Source of the DNA: Bifidobacterium callitrichidarum
GTDB taxonomy: Bacteria > Actinomycetota > Actinomycetes > Actinomycetales > Bifidobacteriaceae
Length of the DNA: 40,329 nucleotides
Assembly: GCF_003129905.1 (NCBI RefSeq)
Contig: NZ_QFFM01000030.1
Location: 1 to 40,329 of the forward strand
Reading direction: 5' to 3'
The notes below the pieces were generated by a model. It did no database searches. It worked only from the letters and a program-made list of their open reading frames with translations, and was not told the origin of the DNA. Position 1 is the stretch's first letter; each line of letters opens with the position of its first letter. A program made the translations under genes and the position numbers. Below are positions 8,253 to 16,682 of the stretch, piece by piece.

Positions 8253-8912
8253 ATGGCTGCGTTTACCGATGTGATCTTCGATTTCTGCGATGTGCTGGTC
8301 GATTGGAAACCCCGCGTGCCGTTGGAGGGGCAGGCTCCGGCCGAGGTCATCGACCGGCTGTTCGACCGCGCTGATCCGTACGGCTTCTGGCATTACGATG
8401 AGCTGTCCGATCTGGGTTGGAGCGAGGAGCGGATTCTCGTCGATTATGCCGTGCATCATGGGCTTGACGACTCCGGTAATGGCGAGGGTGACGACGGTGA
8501 TGGTACGACGGCTGATACCGCCGCCTTGCGGGCGTTCCGTCGCTACTTCGAACGGCAACGTTTGGCCCTGGTCGGCATGCTGCCCGGCATGCCCGAACTC
8601 CTGCGTGACTTGGACGCGGCCGGGGTGCGTTGTTGGGGTCTGACCAACTTCACCGTCAAATACGTGGATGCGGCGCGCGAGATGTTCCCTGCGCTGCGAC
8701 TGCTCAAGGACGTGGTGGTCTCCAGCGCCGAACGCATTCACAAACCGGATCCGGAGATCTTCCGCCGCGCCATCACCCGATTCGGCGTGGAGCCCGCGCA
8801 TACGGCCTTCGTGGACGACAAGCCATGGAACGCCGAAGCCGGAACCGCGGAGGGCCTGACCGGCATCCGTTTCACCGACGCCGCGTCGTTGCGGGCGCGG
8901 CTGTTGGACTGA
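8253..8912 (+). CDS. HAD family hydrolase (phosphatase, subfamily IA-like)
   Basis: A 219-residue haloacid-dehalogenase-type phosphatase. Motif I is VIFDFCDVLVDW; as in YihX-like members (FDLGNV) the second Asp of the usual DxD is not at the canonical place. Motif II is CWGLTNFT, motif III lysine is in HKPDPEIF, and motif IV is AFVDDKPWN. A helical cap lies between about residues 25 and 105, with an acidic Gly/Asp-rich loop near 70-85. I chose the ATG at 8253 because motif I then starts at the usual distance and TAGGGT (8240-8245) ends 7 nt before it, implying a leaderless mRNA. Substrate unknown; probably a small phosphorylated metabolite. It is divergent from the lipase gene. Confidence 0.9.
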   Translation: MAAFTDVIFDFCDVLVDWKPRVPLEGQAPAEVIDRLFDRADPYGFWHYDELSDLGWSEERILVDYAVHHGLDDSGNGEGDDGDGTTADTAALRAFRRYFERQRLALVGMLPGMPELLRDLDAAGVRCWGLTNFTVKYVDAAREMFPALRLLKDVVVSSAERIHKPDPEIFRRAITRFGVEPAHTAFVDDKPWNAEAGTAEGLTGIRFTDAASLRARLLD

Positions 8913-8970
8913 AAACGATTCAGTCGGATTCGGTCAAGATTCAGCCCAATAACTGTGCCGCAAACAATTG

Positions 8971-9009
8971 TGCCGGACCGCGTGCGTTTGCATACAGGTC
9001 CGGCACAGA
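8971..9009. terminator. Hairpin between convergent HAD and permease genes
   Basis: TGTGCCGGACC and GGTCCGGCACA form a perfect 11-bp stem around a 17-nt loop. There is no long T run, but its position between convergent stop codons suggests a bidirectional terminator. Confidence 0.65.
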
Positions 9010-9068
9010 GGCGACCGTCACGACTTCGTATCGTGCGTATCGGCAGCCTTACGTAACCTTGCACAGCC

Positions 9069-10622
9069 TCACGGCAGCTGCAGCGGCTTGTCCTCCTCGC
9101 GCGGATGGGACTTGCGCCACCAGCGCTGCACGAAATACGCGGCGTAGCACACCACGATGAACACGAGCTCGGCCCCCAGCGCGAACCGCTGCTCCTTGTC
9201 GAAGAAGACCAGCAGGAACGATGCGGTGCACAGGATGAACGCCGCCCACGAGGTCCACGGGTAGCCGGGCGTCTTGTACTTGAGCTCGTCCGCGGAATGT
9301 CCGGACGCGATCCAACGCTTGCGGAACACGATCTGGCAGTACGCGATCGCAATCCACACCACCACCGCGGACAAGCCGGAAAGCGCCACCAGCACCAGGT
9401 ACACGGTCGAGGCGGCGATCACCGAACTCAGCAACGCCAGCAGACCGCCGGCCATCGCGGCGCACAGGGCCAGCATCGGCACGCCATGACGGTTCGTCTT
9501 GGCGAACCAGCGCGGGATCATGCCCTCGTTGCCCATCGACCACACCATGCGCGTGGAGGCGTACAGGCCGGAATTCGAGGCGGACAGCACGGCCGTGAGC
9601 ACCACGAAGTTCATGATGTCCGCCGCGTACGGGATGCCGATGGAGCTGAACACGAGCACGAACGGGCTTTCGCCCACGCCCGCCTGACGCCACGGAATCA
9701 GGGCGCTCATCACCACGATGGAGCCGATGAAGAACAGCACCAGACGCCACAGCGTGGTGTGGATGGCCTTCGGTACGGCGGTCTCGGGGTCGCGTGTCTC
9801 TCCGGCGGTCACGCCGATGAGCTCGGTGCCGGAGAATGCGAAGTTGACGGTCAGGATCGTGGCGAACACCGGCATGAAGCCGTTCGGGAAGATGCCGTCC
9901 TTGGTGAGGTTGCCGAACAGCGGAGCATGGTCGTAGCCCTTCATCGGCAGTACGCCGAAGATCGCCAGCAGACCGATGCCGATGAACGCGCAGATGGCGA
10001 ACACCTTGATGGAGGCGAACCAGAACTCGGCCTCCGCGAAGAACCGCACGGACAGCGCGTTGAGCGTGAAGATCAGTATGATGCAGGCCGCGCTCCATAT
10101 CCAGGTGGGCGTGTGCGGGAACCACCGTTGCATGAGCAGGCCGGCCGCGGTGAATTCGGAGCCGAGCGCCACGGTCCAGGTGAGCCAGTACTGGATGGCG
10201 ATCACGAATCCGGTGCCGGGGCCGATGAACTTCTCGGCGTACACGTGGAACGAGCCGGTCACCGGCATGGCCACCGACAGCTCGCCGAGGGTCAGCATCA
10301 CGAGGTACACGATGACCGCGCCGATGCCGTACGCCAGGATCGTGCCGATCGGACCCGCCTGCTGGATGGTGTAGCCGGAGCTCAGGAACAGGCCGGTGCC
10401 GATCACGCCGCCCAGCGAGATCATCTGCAGGTGGCGTGATTCCATGCCGCGCTTGAGATTCGTGTGCAGTGCGTGCTTGGTGTGGTCTTTGCCGCCGGTT
10501 TCGCGGTTGGTTCCGGTAGCGGTCGCGGGTTCGCCGGTGCTCGACGCGGCGGGAATCGATGACGATGCCGCTGCGGGCTGGGACGGCGACTGCGCCGTCG
10601 TATCAAGGTCGGGTTGGCTCAT
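9069..10622 (-). CDS. Amino acid permease, AAT/APC family (LysP-like)
   Basis: A 517-residue secondary transporter with about 12 membrane helices after a hydrophilic, Ser/Ala/Thr-rich N-terminus of about 60 residues. The first helix carries [16 protein letters not shown], the APC substrate-binding signature; [14 protein letters not shown] and [20 protein letters not shown] follow LysP/AroP-type permeases closely, so a cationic or aromatic amino acid is the likely substrate, imported with protons. The ATG at 10622 has AGAGAG upstream. A LysE-type exporter gene lies 72 bp upstream on the same strand; CTGACC and TATACT (10678-10683) with 17-nt spacing at its end could give the permease its own promoter. 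Exact substrate not determinable. Confidence 0.92.
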   Translation of the reverse strand: MSQPDLDTTAQSPSQPAAASSSIPAASSTGEPATATGTNRETGGKDHTKHALHTNLKRGMESRHLQMISLGGVIGTGLFLSSGYTIQQAGPIGTILAYGIGAVIVYLVMLTLGELSVAMPVTGSFHVYAEKFIGPGTGFVIAIQYWLTWTVALGSEFTAAGLLMQRWFPHTPTWIWSAACIILIFTLNALSVRFFAEAEFWFASIKVFAICAFIGIGLLAIFGVLPMKGYDHAPLFGNLTKDGIFPNGFMPVFATILTVNFAFSGTELIGVTAGETRDPETAVPKAIHTTLWRLVLFFIGSIVVMSALIPWRQAGVGESPFVLVFSSIGIPYAADIMNFVVLTAVLSASNSGLYASTRMVWSMGNEGMIPRWFAKTNRHGVPMLALCAAMAGGLLALLSSVIAASTVYLVLVALSGLSAVVVWIAIAYCQIVFRKRWIASGHSADELKYKTPGYPWTSWAAFILCTASFLLVFFDKEQRFALGAELVFIVVCYAAYFVQRWWRKSHPREEDKPLQLP

Positions 10623-10694
10623 GCTGCTCTCTCTGACATGCGTGTTCCATGGCGGCCGCCTCAAGACGGCCCGGAACAGTATACCGGCACGGGG

Positions 10695-11375
10695 CTACGC
10701 GGTCAGACGACTCCGTACGGCTTCGGTGATGGTCACGCCGCCCAAAATCGCCATGATGCCGGCGGACACCAAGCTCAGGATTCGGCGCGAGCGGCCGGAC
10801 TTGAGTCTGCCGGCGAAGAACGCGGCCATGCATGCCAGCGTGATGAGCACGGTCATGCTTTCGACGAAGTGGATGAGTCCGAGCGAGACGCCCATCTGCA
10901 GATGATCCACGCCGGGCACCAGGAACTGCGGGATCACGGCGATGTAGAAGACGCCGATCTTCGGATTGAACAGGTCGGTGAGGAAGCCGCGCACGAACGA
11001 GGAGACGATGGGGAAGCGGGAGTCCGAGGCTTCGGTTGGTGCAAGTTGCGAAGCGCGCTCCTGTGATTGCTCGGCTTTGCGCTCGTCCTTCGGCTTACGG
11101 ACCAGGCTGACCGCAAGATACAGCAGATACAGTCCGCCGAGCAGTCGGATGGCGTCATAGGCGACGGGCAGGGCGTTGATGATGGCGGCAAGGCCCACCG
11201 CGGCCGCCACCGCCCACACCAGCACGCCGAACGAGATGCCGCACGCCGCCGCGATGCCGCGCCTGCGGGTGGTGTTGATGGTCTCGTTGACCACCATCAT
11301 CATGTCGAGTCCCGGCAGCAACGCCATCGACCCCGCCACCAACGCGAACCCCAGCAATGCCTGTGCGTATGTCAT
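10695..11375 (-). CDS. LysE/RhtB family amino acid exporter
   Basis: A 226-residue membrane protein with about six helices. The N-terminus GFALVAGSMALLPGLDMMMVVN follows the LysE/RhtB family consensus in which a Pro-Gly-Pro-like turn breaks helix 1 (here LPGLD). A charged cytoplasmic loop (about residues 92-118) precedes FVRGFLTDLFNPKIGVFYIA, the second family signature. It should export a neutral amino acid such as homoserine, threonine or a branched-chain type. GGAGG lies 12 nt before the ATG, longer than usual, but no better start exists. It precedes a LysP-like importer, so this locus pairs uptake and efflux. A second LysE-superfamily exporter is at 19463. Confidence 0.9.
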   Translation of the reverse strand: MTYAQALLGFALVAGSMALLPGLDMMMVVNETINTTRRRGIAAACGISFGVLVWAVAAAVGLAAIINALPVAYDAIRLLGGLYLLYLAVSLVRKPKDERKAEQSQERASQLAPTEASDSRFPIVSSFVRGFLTDLFNPKIGVFYIAVIPQFLVPGVDHLQMGVSLGLIHFVESMTVLITLACMAAFFAGRLKSGRSRRILSLVSAGIMAILGGVTITEAVRSRLTA

Positions 11376-11481
11376 GGTGATGTGATGCCTCCTTCACTGC
11401 CGTGGCTGTCTTCCGCCCATTGAACCCGCCTTTCATTGGCGACATGTTACGGATGGTGGTGCAGTTAAGTCATGTTGACGT

Positions 11482-11531
11482 CATTTTGATTTCGTTTATA
11501 TTCGGAATAGAATACAAATGAAATCAAAATG
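11482..11531 (+). promoter_or_regulatory. Promoter and autoregulatory operator of the toxin-antitoxin operon
   Basis: A perfect 12-bp inverted repeat, CATTTTGATTTC (11482-11493) and GAAATCAAAATG (11520-11531), brackets the promoter. TTGATT (11486-11491) and TAGAAT (11508-11513) are separated by 16 nt, so the left arm covers the -35 box and the right arm the start site. This is the layout expected for repression by the ribbon-helix-helix antitoxin. Confidence 0.8.
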
Positions 11532-11544
11532 GTGGAGGTAGGTC

Positions 11545-11868
11545 ATGGTCACGTCAACATATCGGGTGGATGCGGATTTGAAGAAGCAAGCAGCCGAATT
11601 GTACGAATCGATGGGCATGAGCCTGAACACCGCAATCAACGTATTCCTGCGCCAGTCGGTCAAGGAGCAGCGTATGCCCTTCCAGCCGAGCGCCGCGCCT
11701 GTAGCTCCGGCATTGCCCGAAGCGGGTACGGTTGCGGCGAATGGAGTAGTGTATCAGGGGCTGGACGATCGAGGGTATCCGATTGTTTCTATTCCCGGCA
11801 GAATGATTGCCGAGCCAAAACGTGACGCGGACGGTACGCCGGTGCTGCCGCAATCATGGAAAGACTGA
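11545..11868 (+). CDS. RelB/DinJ family antitoxin
   Basis: A 107-residue protein. The N-terminal 50 residues are a ribbon-helix-helix DNA-binding domain typical of RelB/DinJ (TSTYRVDADLKKQAAELYES then MGMSLNTAINVFLRQSV). The Pro/Ala-rich middle and polar C-terminus (YPIVSIPGRMIAEPKR) should wrap the toxin. GGAGG precedes the ATG at 11545 by 9 nt; an earlier ATG at 11529 is in another frame. It is followed 6 bp later by a PemK-like toxin gene and preceded by a perfect operator, so it probably represses its own operon and neutralises the toxin. Confidence 0.88.
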   Translation: MVTSTYRVDADLKKQAAELYESMGMSLNTAINVFLRQSVKEQRMPFQPSAAPVAPALPEAGTVAANGVVYQGLDDRGYPIVSIPGRMIAEPKRDADGTPVLPQSWKD

Positions 11869-11874
11869 ATCATC

Positions 11875-12255
11875 ATGTCTGACCGTCCTGTTCTGAAACC
11901 TGTGCCGGAGATTTTGCGCACGTTCGATGTGTACCGCATGCCAGTCAGGTTCGAGGAGGACAAGACCCGTTCGCGCAACCACTATGTCACGTGCATCGTC
12001 ATCGACGTGGATGGTGATGGTGGCGTAGCGGTGAAGCTGACCAGCAATCCGAAGTGGGAAGGTGCCGGTGACGTTCAACTGCTTGATTGGGAGCAAGCTG
12101 GTTTGACGCACGTTACCACCGCTCGCTGTGCGCAGCTGGTTCGTTTCAAACGCAAGGATTTGCAAGGATATACGGGAACGCTGAGTAGGGAAGACGCCAT
12201 CAGGCTGGTGGGTGCGCTGAGCAGCGTGCCTCCTGATGAATCTATCTGGCTGTGA
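11875..12255 (+). CDS. PemK/MazF-like toxin of a type II toxin-antitoxin pair
   Basis: A 126-residue protein 6 bp after the antitoxin. TFDVYRMPVRFEEDKTRSRN corresponds to the first strands of the MazF/PemK barrel, YVTCIVIDVDGD to the central strand, and VAVKLTSNP to the strand that in many PemK-like proteins reads K(I/L)TS. A second block DVQLLDWEQAGLTHVTTAR and the closing GTLSREDAIRLVGAL match a PemK-like subgroup found beside RelB/DinJ antitoxins. It is expected to be a sequence-specific endoribonuclease. I infer the fold from motifs only; sequence similarity to classical MazF is low, and RelB partners more often go with RelE/YafQ toxins. No gene is seen between 12256 and 12434. Confidence 0.72.
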   Translation: MSDRPVLKPVPEILRTFDVYRMPVRFEEDKTRSRNHYVTCIVIDVDGDGGVAVKLTSNPKWEGAGDVQLLDWEQAGLTHVTTARCAQLVRFKRKDLQGYTGTLSREDAIRLVGALSSVPPDESIWL

Positions 12256-12434
12256 TTCGGTCCGTTGAGGGCTGGCTTTGAAAGAAGCCGGGGACGATCT
12301 GAATCTGCATCCTGTTTCGTGTCGGACAAACCTGAAGAAAGCTTGGGAACTTTCATTGGGTTTTATGAAATTGGCCGATACTCCATGGTCTGCGCGTTAG
12401 GGTTATGCGCTTGGAATCCGTGGGGGAGGATGGC

Positions 12435-13859
12435 ATGCAGAACTCCGTATGGATGAAAACGGTGATGGAGTGGTCGTTGGTCCGTGGTGCGCTGCCGCGG
12501 ACCGTATTCGGCGTGACCGCAGTCGTCGCGGCCGTGCTGATCGTGCTGATGCTCGTGGATGCGGTACGCGATGTCGGCCGGAACGGCGGTCGAAGTGAAG
12601 CGTTGCGCGGCTCCGTCTGGTTGCGGCCGTTGCCGGTTTCGATCATCGCCATGGTGATATGCGAGGTGCTCGGCACGGTCGCGGCATGGCTGGTCTCCGA
12701 CGTGTTCGTGGCGTTCGGCGTCTCGCTGGGCTGGCCCGTGATCTTCACCGTGGGCGCCGGACTCGCCGCGCTGGGCTTTGTGTTCACCGCGGCCTTGCGT
12801 ACCCGTCGTCTGCGTCGAATCTGCGCGATCGTACTGATCCCGCTCATCATACTGTCCACCGGATTGGGCGTGGACGGCATCTACGGCGAGTACCAGACCG
12901 TCGGTAGCCTCGTGGGATACACGCCCTATGCCTCCATCGATTCGATCGATGTCCATAAGTCCTCGATGAGCGTGGAGCAATGGCTGAACAAGGCGCAGCA
13001 GAACGCCCTGCCGGACATGCCGAAGCAGGGCAAGGTGCTCACCGTGGATATCCCGAACACCAAATCCGGTTTCACGGCCCGCAAGGCGATGATCTACCTG
13101 CCGCCCGCGGCGCTGAGCAAGCAACCGCCCGCGCTGCCGGTGATGGAGCTGCTCGCGGGCCAGCCCGGCAGCCCTGGGCGACTGGTCGCCGCCGGCGGCA
13201 TCGCCGCGATGATGAACACGTACGCCGCCAGCCATCATGGCCTAGCCCCGATCGTGCTGGTGCCCGACCAGAACGGCGCCGACACCCACAACAGCCTGTG
13301 CGCGGACACCACCCAGGGCAAGGCGGAAACCTATCTGACCCAGGACGTGGTGGCATGGGCCAAACGCACCCTGCCTGTGGCCAAGAAAGCTTCGATGTGG
13401 GCCATCGGCGGGTTCTCGCAGGGCGGCACCTGCACCACCCAGCTTGCCCCGCGTCACCCGGACATTTACGGCGCCATGCTGCCGGTGGACGGCGAGCTGA
13501 AGCCGACCAGCGGCACCGTCGACGAGATGGTCCAGAACTACTTCGCCGGCGACCGTAACGCCTATGACGCGCAGGTGCCGGTCAACGCCATCGCCGCGAC
13601 CGGTTCCTCCAGCCAGGCGCTGTTCGCCGGTGCTGGCGAGAGGGACGCCGAATCGATCAGGAACATGCGCACGATCGCGGCGGCCGCTCGCAAGGCAGGT
13701 ATGGAGGTCACGGAATTGCTGGTGCCCGGCACCGGCCACGACTGGCACGCCGTGCAGGCCGTTTGGAAGCCCGGACTTGAATGGTTCGGACAGCGAACCG
13801 GATTGGGAGCCATGACGAAATCAGTGAAGGAATACAGTCAAGTGGAGGTGCTGCAATGA
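12435..13859 (+). CDS. Membrane-anchored esterase-D-like alpha/beta hydrolase
   Basis: A 474-residue protein from the ATG at 12435, with GGGGGAGGAT 5 nt upstream. About four hydrophobic segments fill residues 15-150 (including VFGVTAVVAAVLIVLML, FTVGAGLAALGFVFTAAL and ICAIVLIPLIILSTG). An extracytoplasmic hydrolase domain follows, with MELLAGQPGSPGRL, the nucleophile elbow GGFSQGGT at about residue 325, an acid in LPVDGEL or downstream, and the catalytic His in GTGHDWHAV. This is the putative-esterase / mycolyl-transferase-like fold. Its stop overlaps the next start (ATGA), so it is translationally coupled to an aminoacyl-phosphatidylglycerol synthase. By analogy with AhyD/PA0919-type hydrolases it may remove amino acids from modified lipids; that is inference. 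Confidence 0.87.
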   Translation: MQNSVWMKTVMEWSLVRGALPRTVFGVTAVVAAVLIVLMLVDAVRDVGRNGGRSEALRGSVWLRPLPVSIIAMVICEVLGTVAAWLVSDVFVAFGVSLGWPVIFTVGAGLAALGFVFTAALRTRRLRRICAIVLIPLIILSTGLGVDGIYGEYQTVGSLVGYTPYASIDSIDVHKSSMSVEQWLNKAQQNALPDMPKQGKVLTVDIPNTKSGFTARKAMIYLPPAALSKQPPALPVMELLAGQPGSPGRLVAAGGIAAMMNTYAASHHGLAPIVLVPDQNGADTHNSLCADTTQGKAETYLTQDVVAWAKRTLPVAKKASMWAIGGFSQGGTCTTQLAPRHPDIYGAMLPVDGELKPTSGTVDEMVQNYFAGDRNAYDAQVPVNAIAATGSSSQALFAGAGERDAESIRNMRTIAAAARKAGMEVTELLVPGTGHDWHAVQAVWKPGLEWFGQRTGLGAMTKSVKEYSQVEVLQ

Positions 13860-16594
13860 GCGGAACCGTAATGAACACAGCGGCGAATGCCGCAACGAAC
13901 GCCGCAACAGCCACAGCAACGAACACCGCGACGAACAAGCCGAAACAAGCCCCGCGCCGCCCGGCCTCCTCCCACGCGGCCGGCAACTGGAAGGCGTTGG
14001 CCGACGACGCGCGGCGCTGGGCGCGTGGCCACCGTCTCTGCGTCACCGCCACCGCCGGATTGGTAGTGCTGAACCTCGTGGTCTGGCTCGTGGCCGCCAT
14101 GGCCGGATTCGCGTTTCCGCTGCGCCTGAGCACCAGCATGGCCGAATTCAGCTTCGGCAAACTCGTCGCCACCCTGTTCCTGGCCCGCGGCGTGCTGCAG
14201 CTCGTCATCGACGCCGTGCTATGGATCGTCATGCTGTCCATCGCCGAAACGCGATTGGGGCGTCGCCTCACCATCATCACCGCGTTCACCTGCGCCGTCA
14301 TCGGCATCTTCGTCGGACTCGCCCTGTGCTCGGCGATCGGCTGGATATTCCAGGATTCCAGCTTCGTTGCGCGGATGGGATTCACGCTGAGCCCGCTGGC
14401 ACTGCCGATCGGCGCGATGATGGCGGCCAGCGCACGGTGCAGCCATCTGTGGCGTCGCCGCATACGGATCATCGGTTATGCGGCAATCCTCGTCGTGCTG
14501 CTGTACAGCGGCAACCCCGGCGTCTACTGCATTCTGGTCGCCGCGCTCGCCGGGCATATCGCCGGACACGTGATGGCGAAACGTTCTGCTTCCTCCGCTG
14601 CCGAATCAGCTGATTCCTCCTCAACGGCCGAAATCGGCTGGCATTGGCTGCGCAGCACCTCCTTCGAGGCCCGCAGGATGTTCGCCGCAATCGCCGTGGT
14701 ACTGGCGCTGGGCCCGGTCGTCGCCATCACCTCGCACAACCATGCCGGCCCGCTCAGCACCATCGGCCTGCTGATGAGCCCCGTCTCCGCCGACGACGGT
14801 ACGTTGGCCCGCTGTCTGGCGGACGCCACCCATGACGGCTGCTTCCTGCAGTTCGACCTGATGCGCGCCTCGATGCCGGGGGCCGTGCTGCGCTCGCTGC
14901 TGCCCACGGCCGTCATGCTGGTGCTGGCGTGGGGCCTGTACCGGGGCCGCCGTTTCGCCGCCATCGCGACCGTGGGAATCAACCTGGTCGTCGCGGGGCT
15001 CGCCATTGCCTACTATCTCGTCGTTCCGCTGAGTTTCGCGCCGGACGGCATGGCGTCGCTGATGGAGCATGGCGCGCTGTCCGCATGCGTGGCGAACACC
15101 CTGCCTCCGCTGGCGTTCGCCGTCGCGTTGATCGTATCGATGCGGCATTTCCCGGTTCGTATCGGCTGGCGTCGTCTCATCGGCGGCATCGGGACGATGC
15201 TGGTGACCTTGCTGGCCTGCGCCGGCGTGTACCTGCTGTACGGACTGGCCCAGCCGGACGAATTCTCGCCGAACGCCACGGCCGCATCGTTGCTGGCCGA
15301 ATTGCCGGGCCGGTTCCTGCCCATCGGATTCCTGAGCCATATGAAGTTGTCGTTCGTGCCGCGCACCCCGATGGCGTCCGTGATCTACCAGGGTGTCGGC
15401 CTGGTGTTCTGGATTGTGGTGCTGGGCGTGGTGATTCGTTGGATGGGCGATGTCACCCGTTCCAATGAACGTGCGCAGGAACGCGCCGGCCGGTTGGTGG
15501 AGACCGGCGGTGAATCGATGAGCTTCATGACCACATGGGAGGGTAACAGCTACTGGATGTCACCCACCGGCAAATCGGCCGTGGCGTACCGCGTGCTCAA
15601 CGGCATCGCCCTGACCTGCACCGGACCGTTCGGCGACCCCGCGGAATGGAAGGACGATCTGGTCGGCTTCACGCAGTACTGCGTCGAACAGTCCTGGTCG
15701 CCGGTGTTCTACAGTGTGCATCGCGAACAGCGCGATCAACTGGTGGCAAGCGGCTGGCAGTCCATCGAGGTCGGCAGCGAGATGGTGGTCGATCCGCGTG
15801 CGTGGAAGACCACCGGCAAGAAATGGCAGGACGTGCGTACGGCCATCAACAAGGCCAAGCGCGACGGCATCACCGACGTGCAGTCCACGTTCCTGGAAGC
15901 GCCGCTGGACGTGCGCGAGCAGATCGAGGACATCTCCGAGGAGTGGGCGCAGCTCAAGGCGTTGCCGGAGATGAAGTTCACGCTCGGCGGCGTCGAGGAG
16001 CTGCGTGATCCGCGCGTGCGGCTGCTATACGCCGTGGACGCGGACGGCCGCGTGCTGGCGGTCACCAGCTGGCTACCCACGTGGCGTGACGGCCGCGTGA
16101 TCGGCTGGACGCTCGATTTCATGCGTCACCGCACGGACAGCCCCAACGGCATCATGGAGTTTCTCATCGCGCGCATGGCCGAACGTCTGCGCGACGACGG
16201 TCAGGCCGATCCGGAGCATGCCGTGGAGTTCATGAGTCTGTCCGCCGCGCCGCTGGCCGGCATGAATCCCGAGCGGGACAACCGGAGCGGCGATGGCGAT
16301 GCCGGCGCGGGCGTTGGCGGTGCCGCGGATGCCGGAAACGCAGCTGCGCCGGACGAGGGCGTGCAGGTGCTTCAGCACGCGCTGCAGATCGTGGCTGACT
16401 GGATGGAGCCGGCCTACGGATTCCACTCGCTGTTCAACTTCAAGCGCAAGTTCCAGCCCGCCGAGGTGCCCGTGTACGTGTGCTATCCCGATCCGGCCGC
16501 GCTGCCGACCATCGGGCTGGCGGTGGTGCGTGCCTACGTGCCGTCCGTCACGCCCGCCGAAGTGACCGGCATGCTCAAGACGTTGCGCGCGTAG
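13856..16594 (+). CDS. Aminoacyl-phosphatidylglycerol synthase (DUF2156, MprF/LysX-like)
   Basis: A 912-residue membrane enzyme. The N-terminal 60 residues are Ala/Thr/Asn-rich and polar. Residues about 60-540 contain a dozen or so hydrophobic helices; one part, with AETRLGRR and AALAGHIAGHV, recalls a rhomboid-like fold. Residues about 550-905 are the DUF2156 catalytic domain, which uses aminoacyl-tRNA to esterify phosphatidylglycerol or diacylglycerol: TGKSAVAYRV, KKWQDVRTAINKAKRDGI, MKFTLGG, TLDFMRH, SLSAAPLAG and YGFHSLFNFKRKFQP. A Gly/Asp-rich insert lies near 810-840. The ATG at 13856 has GGAGG upstream and overlaps the esterase stop. The product should lower surface negative charge and give resistance to cationic peptides. 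Which amino acid is used cannot be read from the sequence. Confidence 0.9.
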   Translation: MSGTVMNTAANAATNAATATATNTATNKPKQAPRRPASSHAAGNWKALADDARRWARGHRLCVTATAGLVVLNLVVWLVAAMAGFAFPLRLSTSMAEFSFGKLVATLFLARGVLQLVIDAVLWIVMLSIAETRLGRRLTIITAFTCAVIGIFVGLALCSAIGWIFQDSSFVARMGFTLSPLALPIGAMMAASARCSHLWRRRIRIIGYAAILVVLLYSGNPGVYCILVAALAGHIAGHVMAKRSASSAAESADSSSTAEIGWHWLRSTSFEARRMFAAIAVVLALGPVVAITSHNHAGPLSTIGLLMSPVSADDGTLARCLADATHDGCFLQFDLMRASMPGAVLRSLLPTAVMLVLAWGLYRGRRFAAIATVGINLVVAGLAIAYYLVVPLSFAPDGMASLMEHGALSACVANTLPPLAFAVALIVSMRHFPVRIGWRRLIGGIGTMLVTLLACAGVYLLYGLAQPDEFSPNATAASLLAELPGRFLPIGFLSHMKLSFVPRTPMASVIYQGVGLVFWIVVLGVVIRWMGDVTRSNERAQERAGRLVETGGESMSFMTTWEGNSYWMSPTGKSAVAYRVLNGIALTCTGPFGDPAEWKDDLVGFTQYCVEQSWSPVFYSVHREQRDQLVASGWQSIEVGSEMVVDPRAWKTTGKKWQDVRTAINKAKRDGITDVQSTFLEAPLDVREQIEDISEEWAQLKALPEMKFTLGGVEELRDPRVRLLYAVDADGRVLAVTSWLPTWRDGRVIGWTLDFMRHRTDSPNGIMEFLIARMAERLRDDGQADPEHAVEFMSLSAAPLAGMNPERDNRSGDGDAGAGVGGAADAGNAAAPDEGVQVLQHALQIVADWMEPAYGFHSLFNFKRKFQPAEVPVYVCYPDPAALPTIGLAVVRAYVPSVTPAEVTGMLKTLRA

Positions 16595-16602
16595 CCTCGC
16601 CC

Positions 16603-16665
16603 GTGATAACGACTGTCCCCCAAGACGATGGGAGAGTATCGCCTTGGGGGGACAGTCATTATCAC
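16603..16665. repeat. 63-nt near-perfect palindrome between convergent genes
   Basis: Arms of about 28 nt (starting GTGATAACGACTGTCCCCC and ending GGGACAGTCATTATCAC) pair with only two mismatches and a one-base bulge around an 8-nt loop. It lies between the lipid synthase stop and the convergent transporter stop. There is no T tract, so it may act as a bidirectional terminator or 3'-end stabiliser, or be a palindromic repeat element. Confidence 0.75.
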
Positions 16666-16682
16666 ATCACTGAGTCGGTCAA

